Of a stretch of 64,000 nt of DNA, positions 1 to 9,322 are shown in pieces (the stretch's first letter is position 1; each line of letters begins with the position of its first letter). The notes beneath the pieces are model-generated. The model was not told where the DNA came from, did not search any database, and worked only from the letters and a program-made list of their open reading frames with translations. The position numbers and the translations under genes are program-made. This stretch comes from Planctomycetia bacterium (GTDB taxonomy: Bacteria; Planctomycetota; Planctomycetia; Pirellulales; UBA1268). The DNA is taken from positions 1 to 64,000 of the forward strand of contig BJHK01000021.1 of NCBI GenBank assembly GCA_014192425.1, in the 5' to 3' direction.

Positions 1-1039
1 GCCCGCCGGTCGCGGCCTCTTGCCGCTTGCCGACGTTGCCGATCGCCAGCGCCGTGACGGCCCGCCTCAGCTTGTGATTCGGCGCAAACACTCCGTGGTA
101 GCGATGCCGGTGCTTCCGCGGCGGCGGGACGAGATCGGCGAGCCGGTCCAAGAACTCAAACGGAACTCAAACGGCGTGAGTTCGACGACGCCATTGGCTC
201 CCGGCCGCGTGGACTTCCGGCCGCGGCCGGGTCCGACCCAGTTGGCGGCTTTGTGTCTGGGCAGCACGTAGCGGACTTGGGTGATGCGGTCGGCTGGGCC
301 GCGGATCACGGAGAGCCGCTCCAGCGCAAAGGGCGGCCGGGCGCAGTATCGGAGAAGATGCTCGAGACTACGAAAATAGCTGGGCACATCGCGGTCGGTG
401 AGTGTGATCCGGACGCTCGCGTCGACTGAAAACCCGCTGTTCTCCCAGGCGAGCATGTCGGCGGCGGCCGCGGCGTCGAGGAGGCGAGAGCGCCTGAACC
501 AGCGGATCACGCGGCAGCGCACCCGCTCTGTAAGCGCGGCCAGATTGGCCGGGGTGATTGGCCGCGCCGGTAGGAACGCTGAGTGCGGCGACGGCTCGGG
601 GTCGGTCGGCAAGCATGCCCCGCAATCGCTTGGGCACGGAGATCACCCACTGCCGCACGGGCACCGGCGGGATGACGTGATCGACAAAATGCGCGGCCGT
701 CTGGGCCATGTGGCGGCCGTTGCAGGACGGGCAGACGCCGCGGCCCTTGCAGGAGAATGCCACGACGAATCCCATGCGGCACGTCATGCAGACCGCGCGG
801 GCGAAGCCGAAGCAGAGGAGCCCGCACTCGAGATAGCCGCGGAGTTCGTCCTCGACGTATCCCGGCACGGGCCGCTCGGCGGCTTCTCGCCACTCGAGCC
901 AACTCTCGAGGTTCTCCGACACGATCTTGTGGAGCGGCGTCTTCTCGGGCCGACGCCGCTCGTAGCGACGAGACGCCGCGGGGCCTCCGTGCGGGCGGCG
1001 TCGGCTTCGCGCGGGAAACCCTGTGACCGCGGCGACCAT
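1..1039 (-). pseudogene. Decayed IS91-like (HUH) transposase, cut by the left edge
   Basis: Read leftward from about 1039, the first ~150 codons match the N-terminal half of IS91-family rolling-circle transposases: PGYVEDELRGYLECG, a zinc-ribbon with CKGRGVCPSCNGRHM, then WVISVPKRLRGMLADRP. Near 580 the frame changes and the protein resumes at FLPARPITPANLAALTERV, followed by YFRSLEHLLRYCARPP and VLPRHKAANWVGPGRGR. The stretch that normally joins these blocks, which carries the HxH metal-binding motif, is absent, so an internal deletion is inferred. A second frameshift lies at an 11-bp duplication (153-174); skipping one copy restores ELTPFEFLDRLADLVPPP and then HRYHGVFAPNHKLRRAV. No element ends were found. 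It cannot encode an active enzyme. Upstream neighbour is unrelated (sucD). Confidence 0.85.
153..174. repeat. 11-bp tandem duplication that frameshifts the transposase remnant
   Basis: AACTCAAACGG occurs twice back to back (153-163 and 164-174). Removing one copy restores the transposase frame, so this is seen directly as the frameshifting lesion. It looks like a recent slippage duplication because the copies are identical. Confidence 0.9.
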
Positions 1040-1224
1040 GGGCGGACCGGCAGATGGACGGCAAGTGTAAACAGCCGTACACTATCCGCGGGACAGGGCG
1101 GTTCGCCATCAGCCGATCGCAAGGCTCGGCGGCCAGCAAACGAATCGGGGGCATCTCGAGGCGGCAGCCGGTCAGGCCGGGGCCTGCAACGGCTGGCCGC
1201 CGAACTCGCTCCAGCCCCCGGCGG

Positions 1225-1326
1225 TCAGGGCTTCTTCACGCCCGCATACGAATAGTTCGAGACTGTGTCCCATGCGATCGTCGCGAGCAGCAGCACGTCG
1301 AACTCGCCTTGCTTGAGCGGCTCCAT
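1225..1326 (-). other. Orphan 33-codon reading frame, possible gene remnant
   Basis: The strip between the transposase remnant and sucD (1040-1392) has no full gene. It does hold a frame MEPLKQGEFDVLLLAT...SYAGVKKP ending in TGA at 1225. The frame stays open upstream of this Met for another 11 codons (IDIGSRQNNTR) back to a stop. Its residue make-up looks protein-like and differs from the Arg/Gly/Ala-rich shadow frames nearby, so it may be the 3' end of a gene lost by insertion or deletion. I do not recognise the family, and there is no convincing ribosome site. It could be chance. Confidence 0.25.
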
Positions 1327-1392
1327 CCGCGTGTTGTTCTGCCGTGAACCGATGTCGATTCAAAAGAACATGGTTCCTGTTCTCGTGACACC

Positions 1393-2271
1393 CTACCGGC
1401 GCCGCTCGATCGCCCGGACCAGCGCCGCGGCCATGTCGGCCGGGCTGTGGGCGACCTCGATGCCCGCATCCTCGAGGGCGGCGACCTTGGCGTCGGCCGT
1501 CCCCTTGCCGCCGGAGATGATCGCCCCGGCATGCCCCATCCGCTTTCCCGGGGGCGCCGTCCGGCCGGCGATGAACGCCGCCACAGGCTTCGTGACGTGC
1601 GCCTTCACGTAGGCCGCCGCCTCCTCCTCGGCGCTGCCGCCGATCTCCCCCATCATCAGGATCGCGTGCGTGTCGGGATCCTGCTCGAACAATTCCAGGA
1701 TGTCGATGAAGCTCGAGCCGACGAGCGGGTCGCCGCCGAGCCCCACGCAGGTGCTCTGGCCGTGGCCGAGCTGCGTGAGCTGCCAGACCGCCTCGTAGGT
1801 CAGCGTGCCGGAGCGGCTCATCACGCCGACATGGCCGGGCGTATGGATGTAGCCGGGCATGATCCCGATCTTGCACGCACCCGGCGTGATCACGCCGGGG
1901 CAGTTGGGGCCGATGAGCCGGCTCCCCGAGGCCTTGACGACCGGCAGGACGCGGGCCATGTCGAGCACCGGGATTCCCTCGGTGATCGCGATCACCAGTT
2001 CGATGCCCGCGCCGACCGCCTCGAGGATCGCGTCGGCCGCGAACGCCGGCGGGACGAAGATCATCGTGGCGTTGGCGCCGGTGGCATCGCGGGCCTGGGC
2101 GACGGTGTCGAAGACCGGCAGGTCGGCCACCGTCTCGCCGCCCTTGCCCGGCGTGACGCCGCCAACCATGCGGGTGCCATAGTCGAGGCAGCCGCGGGTG
2201 TGGAACTCCCCGACCTTGCCGGTGATGCCCTGACAGATGACGCGGGTGTCGCGATTGACGAGGATGCTCAT
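1393..2271 (-). CDS. sucD: Succinate--CoA ligase (ADP-forming), alpha subunit
   Basis: 292 residues, the usual length. Cytoplasmic TCA-cycle enzyme that with SucC interconverts succinyl-CoA and succinate with substrate-level ATP formation. The N-terminal CoA-binding Rossmann fold shows [13 protein letters not shown] (about 14-26) and GGVTPGKGG. The central part has [11 protein letters not shown], and the ligase domain ends with [12 protein letters not shown], where His247 is the phosphorylated active-site histidine. Follows sucC on the same strand after 64 bp, so the pair is one operon with beta first, as usual. The ATG at 2271 is the family start; no clear Shine-Dalgarno is seen. Confidence 0.97.
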   Translation of the reverse strand: MSILVNRDTRVICQGITGKVGEFHTRGCLDYGTRMVGGVTPGKGGETVADLPVFDTVAQARDATGANATMIFVPPAFAADAILEAVGAGIELVIAITEGIPVLDMARVLPVVKASGSRLIGPNCPGVITPGACKIGIMPGYIHTPGHVGVMSRSGTLTYEAVWQLTQLGHGQSTCVGLGGDPLVGSSFIDILELFEQDPDTHAILMMGEIGGSAEEEAAAYVKAHVTKPVAAFIAGRTAPPGKRMGHAGAIISGGKGTADAKVAALEDAGIEVAHSPADMAAALVRAIERRR

Positions 2272-2284
2272 AGGTAGGCGGTCC

Positions 2285-2317
2285 GTGGAGGGCGGATGGA
2301 GGGCGGATGGAGGGCGG
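2285..2317. repeat. Three 11-bp tandem units in the sucC-sucD spacer
   Basis: Units GTGGAGGGCGG, ATGGAGGGCGG and ATGGAGGGCGG lie end to end in the 64-bp gap between the two genes. On the mRNA strand the gap is therefore C-rich and gives no Shine-Dalgarno for sucD. Function unknown; it may be slippage only. Confidence 0.85.
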
Positions 2318-2335
2318 TGCTCGGGTCGGGGCCGG

Positions 2336-3520
2336 TCAGGCCTTGCTGGCGGCGACGACCTTCTGCGCGGCGTCGGTGAGGCCGTCGGCGGTGATGATCG
2401 CGGTGCCGCTGGCGGCGAGGATCTTCTTCCCTTCGGCGACCTCGGTGCCCTCCAAACGGACGACCAGCGGCACGCTGAAGCCGACCGTCTTCGAGGCCTC
2501 GACCAGCGCCGTGGCGATCGTCGTGCAGCGCATGATGCCGCCGAAGATGTTGACGAGGATCGCCTTGACGTTCGTGTCAGAGAGGATGATCCGGAACGCC
2601 TCGGTGACCGCCTTCACGTCGGCGCCTCCGCCGACGTCGAGGAAGTTGGCCGGCTCCCCGCCGTGAAACTTGACGAGATCCATCGTGCTCATGGCGAGAC
2701 CGGCACCGTTGACGAGGCAGCCGATTGTGCCGTCGAGCTTGACGTAGGACAGCCCGGCGGCCGCGGCCCGGGTTTCGGCCGGCTCCTCCTCCGCCTCGTC
2801 CCGAAGGGCAGCGACGTCCTTGTGGCGGAACAGGGCGTTGTCGTCGAACGTCATCTTGGCGTCGAGGGCGACGAGGCCGCCCTCCTTCGTGAGCACGAGC
2901 GGGTTGATCTCGAGGAGCGACGCGTCGAGATCGACGAACGCCTTGCAGAGGCGGCGGAAGAAGGCGTCGGCGTGCCGCCAGCTGGCCGCCGGCAGGCCGA
3001 GCTTCGCGGCCAGAACCCGGGTCTGCCAGGGGGCGAGGCCGCGGTCGGGGTCGAAGGGCTCGGAGAGGATCAGTTCGGGCGTCTCCGCCGCCACCTCCTC
3101 GATGTTGACGCCGCCGGCGGTGCTGGCGATGAGCACCGGCGAACCGACCCGCCGATCGACGAGCACGGCGCAGTAGAGCTCGCGGTCGATCGCGCAGCCG
3201 CTCTCGACGAACACCTGCCGGACCGACTGGCCATCGGGCCCGGTCTGGATCGTGACCAGCGTCTTGCCGAGCAGGCCGGCGGCGATCCGCTCGGCGTCTG
3301 CGGCCGACTTCGCCAACTCCACGCCGCGTTGCGTGCCCCCCTTCACCTGCCCCTTGCCGCGGCCGCCGGCATGGATCTGCGCCTTGACCGCGCAGACGGG
3401 CGTGCCGAGCGCAGTGAAGGCGGCTGCCGCCTCGGCGGGCGTGCGGGCGACGCGGCCGTCGAGCACAGGCACGCCGGCGGAGCGCAGCAGATCCTTGGCC
3501 TGGAACTCGTGAATCTTCAT
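2336..3520 (-). CDS. sucC: Succinate--CoA ligase (ADP-forming), beta subunit
   Basis: 394 residues starting [19 protein letters not shown], the standard family start; the frame is open further upstream, but those codons do not look like the family. N-terminal ATP-grasp domain (about 1-240) with [17 protein letters not shown], and a C-terminal ligase domain with [25 protein letters not shown] and [10 protein letters not shown]. Makes ATP from succinyl-CoA together with SucD, encoded just downstream. The 180-bp gap to the divergent epimerase gene should hold its promoter. Nothing unusual apart from the short repeat that follows it. Confidence 0.97.
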   Translation of the reverse strand: MKIHEFQAKDLLRSAGVPVLDGRVARTPAEAAAAFTALGTPVCAVKAQIHAGGRGKGQVKGGTQRGVELAKSAADAERIAAGLLGKTLVTIQTGPDGQSVRQVFVESGCAIDRELYCAVLVDRRVGSPVLIASTAGGVNIEEVAAETPELILSEPFDPDRGLAPWQTRVLAAKLGLPAASWRHADAFFRRLCKAFVDLDASLLEINPLVLTKEGGLVALDAKMTFDDNALFRHKDVAALRDEAEEEPAETRAAAAGLSYVKLDGTIGCLVNGAGLAMSTMDLVKFHGGEPANFLDVGGGADVKAVTEAFRIILSDTNVKAILVNIFGGIMRCTTIATALVEASKTVGFSVPLVVRLEGTEVAEGKKILAASGTAIITADGLTDAAQKVVAASKA

Positions 3521-3701
3521 AGGAGCGTGAGGCCTCGATGGTGATGACGGTCGGCCGATCGTCCGCCGCAGACCGCAAATATCGCAGGCCACCGGCATGC
3601 CGCAAGCCTGACGCGTTCGGGCGGCCGGTGGACGCGGCCGCTGGCGGTGCGCCGACGGCGGGGCTATGATCAAATTCCGCCTTTTCTCCGCAGGATCGGA
3701 C

Positions 3702-4676
3702 ATGAAAATTCTCGTCACCGGCGGTGCCGGTTTCATCGGCAGCCACATCGTCGATGCCCTGATGGCGGCCGGCCACTCGGCGGCCGTTATCGACGACCTG
3801 TCGAGCGGATCGCGGGACAACCTGCCCGCCGACGTGCCGCTGCACGTGGCCGACATCATCGATGCGACGGCGGTGGCCCGGGTGGTCGCGGCGGAGCATC
3901 CCGACGCGATCTGTCACCAGGCGGCACAGATGTCGGTGAGCCGATCGGTCCGCGAGCCGCTGTTCGACGCCCAGGTCAACTGCATCGGCCTGATCAACGT
4001 CCTCGACGCGGCCGTGCGGGTGGGCTGCAAACGGTTCGTCTTCGCCTCCTCCGGCGGCGTGCTCTACGGCGACGTCACGGCGCCGGCGCCGGAGGATACG
4101 CCGGCCGATCCGGTCAGTCCCTACGGAATCACGAAGTGGGTCGGCGAACGGTATCTGAAATTCTATGCCGCCGAACACGGCCTCGCCGCGGTCGCCCTGC
4201 GCTACTCCAACGTCTACGGGCCGCGGCAGAATCCGCATGGCGAGGCGGGGGTCGTCGCCATCTTCTCGAAGACGATGCTGGCGGGAACGCCGGCCACGAT
4301 CAATGGCGACGGACGCTACATCCGCGACTACGTCTACGGTCCGGACGTGGCCCGCGCCAACCTCGCCGCACTGACGGCCGACATTCCCGAGGTCCGTGCG
4401 GGCACGCTCACGAGCCTCAACATCGGCACCGGCATCGGCACCGACGTCAACGAACTGGAAGCGGAACTGCGTGCGACCGTGGGTTCGATCCGGTCCGCCC
4501 GCGGGCAGCCGCTGCCGCCGGCGCCGCTGCACGGCCCGGCGCGACCCGGCGACCTGCGGTCGAACCTCGTCGCTGCGGCGCGGGCGGGGACGATCCTCGG
4601 CTGGCGGCCGGCGGTGTCGCTCCCCGAGGGGCTGGGGCTCACAGCCCGCTGGTTCGCGGAGCAAGCGGCCGGCTGA
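3702..4676 (+). CDS. NAD-dependent sugar epimerase/dehydratase, GalE-like
   Basis: 324 residues. Extended short-chain dehydrogenase that modifies a nucleotide sugar in the cytoplasm, most like UDP-glucose 4-epimerases. NAD-binding [10 protein letters not shown] at residues 6-15; catalytic region SSGGVLYGD and Tyr-x-x-x-Lys in [21 protein letters not shown] is the usual sugar-binding block. I chose the ATG at 3702 because it begins directly before the Rossmann strand and has AGGA about 8 bases upstream; an earlier in-frame ATG at 3666 adds 12 residues without family features. A GDP-mannose dehydratase follows after 72 bp, so both probably feed surface polysaccharide synthesis. The exact substrate is not decided by the sequence. 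Confidence 0.88.
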   Translation: MKILVTGGAGFIGSHIVDALMAAGHSAAVIDDLSSGSRDNLPADVPLHVADIIDATAVARVVAAEHPDAICHQAAQMSVSRSVREPLFDAQVNCIGLINVLDAAVRVGCKRFVFASSGGVLYGDVTAPAPEDTPADPVSPYGITKWVGERYLKFYAAEHGLAAVALRYSNVYGPRQNPHGEAGVVAIFSKTMLAGTPATINGDGRYIRDYVYGPDVARANLAALTADIPEVRAGTLTSLNIGTGIGTDVNELEAELRATVGSIRSARGQPLPPAPLHGPARPGDLRSNLVAAARAGTILGWRPAVSLPEGLGLTARWFAEQAAG

Positions 4677-4748
4677 CGGCGCGGCGTGCCTCGCGAGCGG
4701 TGTTTTTGCCGTTCCGGCGGCGGTGGGGTATCGCTACCCTCCCCCGCC

Positions 4749-5798
4749 ATGAAATCGATTCCCGCCTCTCCTGCCCCAGCCCGACCGGCGGTCGATCCGG
4801 CCGGCGTCGTCAGCCCGCGGACCGCGCTCATCTGCGGCGTCGGCGGCCAGGACGGCGCTTACCTCGCGGCGCACCTTTTGGAACTCGGATACCGGGTCGC
4901 GGGGACCAGTCGCGACGCGCAGGCGAGCAGCTTCTCCGGGCTCGTGCGGCTGGGCATCCGCGACCGCGTCACGGTCGAGTCGATGACGCTCGTCGACTTC
5001 CGCTCCACCATGCAGGCCATCGCCCGGCACCGCCCCGACGAGATCTACAACCTCGCCGGGCAGACGTCGGTCGGGCTGTCATTCAGCCAGCCGGTGGAGA
5101 CGTTCGAGAGCATCGTCATCGGCACCGTCAACCTGCTGGAGGCGATCCGCATGCTGGGGCGGCCGATCCGCCTCTACAACGCCGGCAGTTCGGAGATGTT
5201 CGGTGATACGGGGATGGAGCCGGCCAGCGAGCGGACGGTGCTTCGCCCCTGCAGCCCGTACGGCATCGCCAAGGCGACCTCCTTCTGGCAGGTGGCCCAG
5301 TATCGGCAGGCCTACGGGATCGCCGCCTGCACCGGCATCCTCTTCAATCACGAGAGCCCGCTCCGCCCCGAGCGGTTCGTGACCCAGAAGATCGTGGCCG
5401 GCGCCTGCCGGATCGCCCGCGGCGAGGAGCAGACGCTCAGTCTCGGCGATCTCTCCGTGCACCGCGACTGGGGCTGGGCTCCGGAGTACGTCGTGGCCAT
5501 GCACCGCATGCTGCAGCTGGAGACGCTGGAGGACTTCGTGATCGCCACCGGGCGGACCTCCAGCCTGGAGGAATTCGTCGGCGCCGCCTTCGCCGCCGTC
5601 GGGCTCGACTGGCGCCGGCACGTGGTCCGCGATCCGGGCCTGGTGCGGCCGAGCGAGATCGGCTGCGGCCGCGCCGACACCTCCCGCGCGGCGGAGCGGC
5701 TCGGCTGGACGGCGCATCACGTGATGCCGGACGTGGTGCGGATGATGGTCGAAGCCCGCCTCGCCGGTCAGCAGGCGCTTCCGCGCCGGGCAGCCTGA
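4749..5798 (+). CDS. gmd: GDP-mannose 4,6-dehydratase
   Basis: 349 residues. Converts GDP-D-mannose to GDP-4-keto-6-deoxymannose, precursor of GDP-fucose, GDP-rhamnose and related sugars. After a Pro/Ala-rich lead of about 25 residues comes CGVGGQDGAYLAAHLLE (NADP-binding Gly motif with the QDG typical of GMDs). Further on are AGQTSVGLSF, SSEMFG, the catalytic SPYGIAKA (Tyr-x-x-x-Lys), LFNHESPLRPERFVTQKI and HRDWGWAPEYV, all GMD hallmarks. The start is the ATG at 4749; upstream in-frame codons at 4686-4748 look random. No GDP-fucose synthase (fcl) or other reductase lies in the window, so the final sugar is unknown. Confidence 0.9.
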   Translation: MKSIPASPAPARPAVDPAGVVSPRTALICGVGGQDGAYLAAHLLELGYRVAGTSRDAQASSFSGLVRLGIRDRVTVESMTLVDFRSTMQAIARHRPDEIYNLAGQTSVGLSFSQPVETFESIVIGTVNLLEAIRMLGRPIRLYNAGSSEMFGDTGMEPASERTVLRPCSPYGIAKATSFWQVAQYRQAYGIAACTGILFNHESPLRPERFVTQKIVAGACRIARGEEQTLSLGDLSVHRDWGWAPEYVVAMHRMLQLETLEDFVIATGRTSSLEEFVGAAFAAVGLDWRRHVVRDPGLVRPSEIGCGRADTSRAAERLGWTAHHVMPDVVRMMVEARLAGQQALPRRAA

Positions 5799-5821
5799 GC
5801 CGGGCAGCACCTGACGAGGTG

Positions 5822-6853
5822 TCAGCGGCCGGTGTGCGTCGGTTCGATCGCGGCCTCGACGTCGGCCTCGACGTCGGTCCCGAGGTCGGCCAACGCCCCC
5901 TGGGCCAACCGCCGCGTCAGCGCCGGCGAGGCGAGGTACAGCGGCAGGCCGTGGTTCTTGCCGACGATCGCCGCTGCGTCGCTGGCCGAGAACTCGACCT
6001 CCGGCGGCGCCCAGCGCCCCGGCATGCCGACGTAGCCGAGGGCATCGGCCCGCACCTGCTTGTCGAGCCAGGGAAAGAATCGGAGCGCGTCGTCCCGCGA
6101 ATTGATCACCAGCGTCAGACGGTCGCAGCCGGCGAGCGTCTCGCGGTACGGACCACGCGGGGCGAACGCGTCGCAGCGGACCGCCGGGGCGATGAACACG
6201 AGGTGCGTCCGCCCCGACCGCGTGGTCCAGGGGTAAAGGCCGCCGCCGGCCGATCGTTCCGCAGCCACCCGGTCTTCGAGGGCCTCGACGGTGATCAGGG
6301 CGCCGAAGCTGTAGGCGACGATCGCCAGCGGTTGATCCGCCGGAATCCGCCCGAGAAGCCAGCCCAGATAATGGCCGTCGGCATGGGCCCGTTCATACTT
6401 CGCCCGGCCGTCCCGGAGCAGCAGGCCCTCCTGCTCGCTGGGCCAGGAGAAGATCACCGTGCGCACCGGAGGACCTGGCGGGCAGCAGGCCGCCGCCTTG
6501 CGGTCGAACTGCAGGCCCTGCGACTTTGCGTCCCCCGGCTGGTAGCGGTTGCCATGGATGAAGATCTGCAGCGGCCGGCCGGGATCGTCGAGCAGGCTCG
6601 CCAGATCGGCCCGCTCCCAGCGGCCGCGGGTCGGGTCGGTGCAGCGTTCGACCGCGAGGGCGGCGGTTGCGGGGGCCGACGCGATGCAGGGCAGCCGGCG
6701 GGTGCTCACCACCCAGACGTCGGCCGGCGGCGAACAGGTCGCTGCGTCGGGACAGGTCGCTGCGGCGGCACGCGCCGCAGGCAGGCCGCAGGCCGCTGCC
6801 AGCAGCGCCAGCGTCCGCAGCCGATTCGACATCCTGGTAGCCATTCGTGCCAT
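5822..6853 (-). CDS. Secreted alpha/beta hydrolase of unknown substrate
   Basis: About 343 residues with an N-terminal signal peptide (TLALLAAACGLPAARAAAA). The core resembles DUF900-type alpha/beta hydrolases: oxyanion strand LQIFIHGNRYQPGD, then VIFSWPSEQEG, the nucleophile elbow AYSFGALITVEAL (Ser in A-Y-S-F-G rather than strict GxSxG), a later acidic region NSRDDAL and a conserved-looking KNHGLPLY that could carry the catalytic His. It would act outside the cytoplasmic membrane. Alternative starts exist at 6844 and 6832; all keep the signal peptide. It converges with gmd, and its stop is only 24 bp from gmd's end. The C-terminus repeats LGTDVEADVEA because of a 12-bp DNA repeat. Confidence 0.7.
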   Translation of the reverse strand: MARMATRMSNRLRTLALLAAACGLPAARAAAATCPDAATCSPPADVWVVSTRRLPCIASAPATAALAVERCTDPTRGRWERADLASLLDDPGRPLQIFIHGNRYQPGDAKSQGLQFDRKAAACCPPGPPVRTVIFSWPSEQEGLLLRDGRAKYERAHADGHYLGWLLGRIPADQPLAIVAYSFGALITVEALEDRVAAERSAGGGLYPWTTRSGRTHLVFIAPAVRCDAFAPRGPYRETLAGCDRLTLVINSRDDALRFFPWLDKQVRADALGYVGMPGRWAPPEVEFSASDAAAIVGKNHGLPLYLASPALTRRLAQGALADLGTDVEADVEAAIEPTHTGR

Positions 6854-7218
6854 GCGCCGTCCGCCGCGACGTCGTGATCCGCTTCCGCCGTCCGACGCGC
6901 GTGGCCGGTGGCGGAGTGCGAAGCGGGGCCCGGTCCTACGGGACGTTCCGCCGGAAAAAAACCTAGCACGGTCCGCGGCATGCCGCGCCGCGCGGCGCGG
7001 CGATCGGACGGGACGGCGCACGCGGCCGGGCCGCACGACCGGCAGCGTCGGTGCGTTCGCGCGCCGCTGTACCGCTCGGCCGGGTCGGGGTGAAATTTTT
7101 CCGTCCGCCCGCCGCCGCGCCGCGGATCGTGGGCTAGGGTTTTGACGGCGTCGCGGGCGACGCCGCGTTCCGGTCAGTCGCGGACCCCCTCCTCCCAATC
7201 CGCGTTGGAGTCATCACG
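6854..7218. other. 365-bp intergenic region with a perfect 20-bp palindrome
   Basis: No credible gene is visible on either strand. Between the divergent hydrolase and lipoprotein genes there is a perfect GC-only palindrome at 6982-7001, an A-run at 6954-6962, and GCTAGGGTTTTGACGGC at about 7132-7148, some 75 bases before the lipoprotein start. That last block resembles TAGGGTT upstream of the other Cys-rich lipoprotein (about 12777). Promoters for both genes must lie here, but I cannot place them firmly. Confidence 0.5.
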
Positions 7219-7488
7219 ATGTCGCGCGTCCTCTGTCTGGCCGTCCTCCTCGGCGGCCTCGTTTCCGCCCCCGGGTGCAGCAGTTGCTTCGGCGGCTTGA
7301 ACGGCTGCCGACGTCCCTCGTTCATGGAATTCCGGGCGCCGTGCCGCGGGCAGGCCGATCCGTGCCATGCACCGGCATGCGAGCCCGCCTGCAGCCCGGC
7401 GCCGGTCGGCGAGTGCTGCGAGCCCGGCGGCGGAGGCACGGTTCTGCCGGCCCCGGCCGGCGGCGAGCGGGTCGGCACGTTCAGTTGA
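7219..7488 (+). CDS. Short Cys-rich lipoprotein
   Basis: 89 residues. The N-terminus MSRVLCLAVLLGGLVSAPGC is a lipoprotein signal with a lipobox ending at Cys20, so the mature chain would be lipid-anchored. The mature part is short and unusually rich in cysteine (CSSCFGG, NGCRRP, PCRGQADPCHAPACEPAC, ECCEPGG), with Pro and Gly; paired Cys spacing suggests disulfides or metal binding. No enzymatic domain. A similar arrangement (lipobox, short, CGQGGPCQNGC) occurs in the gene at 12888, so these belong to a planctomycete style of small Cys-rich envelope proteins. Function unknown. Confidence 0.6.
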   Translation: MSRVLCLAVLLGGLVSAPGCSSCFGGLNGCRRPSFMEFRAPCRGQADPCHAPACEPACSPAPVGECCEPGGGGTVLPAPAGGERVGTFS

Positions 7489-7650
7489 CCCGCGGTCCGG
7501 CCCCCGTCCGGTGATGCGCCGCTCTTGCCGGCCACGCGTCGGGCAAGCGGCACGTTGTGTGTCCGCTCCCGATTCGAGCGGCTCATCACCGGGCGGGGAG
7601 CGGCCCTGCCGGGAGCGTTATACTTCGCGGTCCCCCCCTCCGGAGCCGCC

Positions 7651-9135
7651 ATGTTCGAAGCGCTGACAGCCTCCCTTTCCTCGGCCCTCGCCGGCCTGCG
7701 CGGCCGCGGCAAACTGACCGAAGCCAACATGCGCGAGGGCCTCGGGCAGGTTCGCACCGCGCTCTTGGAGGCCGACGTCGCCTACGACGTCGTCGAGGGG
7801 TTCCTGTCGCGGGTCGCCGCCGAGGCCGTCGGTTCGAAGGTGATGGAGTCGCTCGACCCCGCCCAGCAGCTCGTGGGCATCGTCCACCGCGAACTCGTCG
7901 GCCTGATGGGGCCGGTCGACCATTCGCTCCACTTCCAGCCCGGCCAGACCACCGTCCTCATGCTCTGCGGCCTGCAGGGCTCCGGCAAGACGACCTCCTG
8001 CGCCAAGCTCGCCCGGCGGATCAAGGAGCAGGGCCGCAACGTGATGCTCGTCGCCGCCGACCTGCAGCGGCCCGCCGCCATCGAGCAGCTCTGCGTGCTC
8101 GGCCGGCAGCTCGGCGTCACCGTGCACGCGCCGGCCGACATGCCGGGCGGATCGTCCGACCCGGTCGCCGTCTGCACGGCCGGCGTCGCGCGGGCGAAGA
8201 AGGAGGGGGCGTCGGTCGTGATCCTCGACACGGCCGGCCGGCTGGCGATCGACGAGCCGCTGATGCAGGAGCTGGCCCGCATCGATCGCAGCGTCGGGCC
8301 GGACCAGGTGTACCTCGTCGTCGACGCGATGACCGGCCAGGACGCCATCCGCAGCGCCAAGGCGTTCCACGACGCCCTCGAGCTCGACGGCGTCATCATG
8401 ACCAAGCTCGACGGCGATGCCCGCGGCGGCGCGGCCCTGTCGGTGAAGAGCGTCACCGGGGTGCCGATCAAGTTCATCGGCACCGGCGAGCAGGTCGACG
8501 CGCTGGAGGAGTTCCACCCCGACCGGATGGCGGGCCGGATCCTCGGCATGGGGGACGTCGTGACCCTCGTCGAGGAGGCGCAGCGGAAGTTCGACCAGGA
8601 GGAAATGAAGCGGCAGGAGGAGCGGCTCAAGGCGGGCGAGTTCACGCTCGACGACTTCAAGGCCACGCTCGCGCAGACCCGCCGCCTCGGTCCCCTCGGC
8701 AAGGTGCTGGGGATGATTCCCGGCATGGGGGGCATGCAGGAGATGCTCGCCGGTGCCGACCTGGAGAAAGACATGAACCGGCTGTTCGGGATCATCGACT
8801 CGATGACGCCCGAGGAGCGTCGCGCCCCGCGGCTGGTCGACCAGTCGCGCCGCCGGCGGATCGCCGTCGGTGCCGGCGTCGATCCGCACGAGGTCAGCGA
8901 ACTCGTCAAGCAGTTCGACGGCATGGCCGCGATGATGAAGGGCATGGCGGGCCTGGGCATGCGCGAGCGGATGCAGCAGGTGCAGCGGCTCCAGTCCCAG
9001 ATCACGAACCCCTCCGCCCGGCTGGCCCGGCCCAAGGGGGACACCGGCAAGCGGCTCACCGCCGACGAGCGTCGGAAGCAGAAGAAGCAGCGCGAGAAGG
9101 AGGCCCGGCGGCGGAAGCGCGGGGCCGGCGACTGA
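7651..9135 (+). CDS. ffh: Signal recognition particle protein Ffh
   Basis: 494 residues. GTPase that binds SRP RNA and targets nascent membrane and secreted proteins to FtsY. N domain about 1-90; G domain with GLQGSGKTT at 107-115, [17 protein letters not shown] and [12 protein letters not shown]; then the Met-rich M domain with [36 protein letters not shown] and [14 protein letters not shown], and a basic Lys/Arg tail. The ATG at 7651 gives the normal [13 protein letters not shown] start. A TATACT hexamer at 7619-7624 fits a -10 element about 27 bases before the start. First gene of the ffh-rpsP-trmD-rplS-yraN block. No SRP RNA gene was recognised nearby. Confidence 0.97.
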   Translation: MFEALTASLSSALAGLRGRGKLTEANMREGLGQVRTALLEADVAYDVVEGFLSRVAAEAVGSKVMESLDPAQQLVGIVHRELVGLMGPVDHSLHFQPGQTTVLMLCGLQGSGKTTSCAKLARRIKEQGRNVMLVAADLQRPAAIEQLCVLGRQLGVTVHAPADMPGGSSDPVAVCTAGVARAKKEGASVVILDTAGRLAIDEPLMQELARIDRSVGPDQVYLVVDAMTGQDAIRSAKAFHDALELDGVIMTKLDGDARGGAALSVKSVTGVPIKFIGTGEQVDALEEFHPDRMAGRILGMGDVVTLVEEAQRKFDQEEMKRQEERLKAGEFTLDDFKATLAQTRRLGPLGKVLGMIPGMGGMQEMLAGADLEKDMNRLFGIIDSMTPEERRAPRLVDQSRRRRIAVGAGVDPHEVSELVKQFDGMAAMMKGMAGLGMRERMQQVQRLQSQITNPSARLARPKGDTGKRLTADERRKQKKQREKEARRRKRGAGD

Positions 9136-9196
9136 ACCTGGACAGGCCCGGAAACCGATGAAACCTCCGGGAAATCACCGATTCCCGGGGCTGCCC

Positions 9197-9224
9197 TTGG
9201 GTTCGGCTGTCCAGCGGTTACCAT
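9197..9224 (+). promoter_or_regulatory. Possible sigma-70-type promoter for rpsP
   Basis: TTGGGT (9197-9202), a 16-bp spacer and TACCAT (9219-9224) lie about 100 bp before rpsP in the 187-bp gap after ffh. The match is imperfect and no start-site data exist. It would let the ribosomal block be transcribed apart from ffh. Confidence 0.3.
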
Positions 9225-9322
9225 AGGGGGCTCGGTCGTCCGCGGGACTTGCGCGAAGCGGCCGGCGCCGGCCGCTCGGCCGATGTGCGACATCAGGGCA
9301 GCGATCAGGGAGAGCAGCGACC

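Noticed and set aside
9136..9322. SRP RNA or other structured RNA after ffh
   Set aside because: I looked for the conserved SRP RNA tetraloop region (GGAAG...AGCAGC context) and did not find it; the gap shows only a possible promoter.
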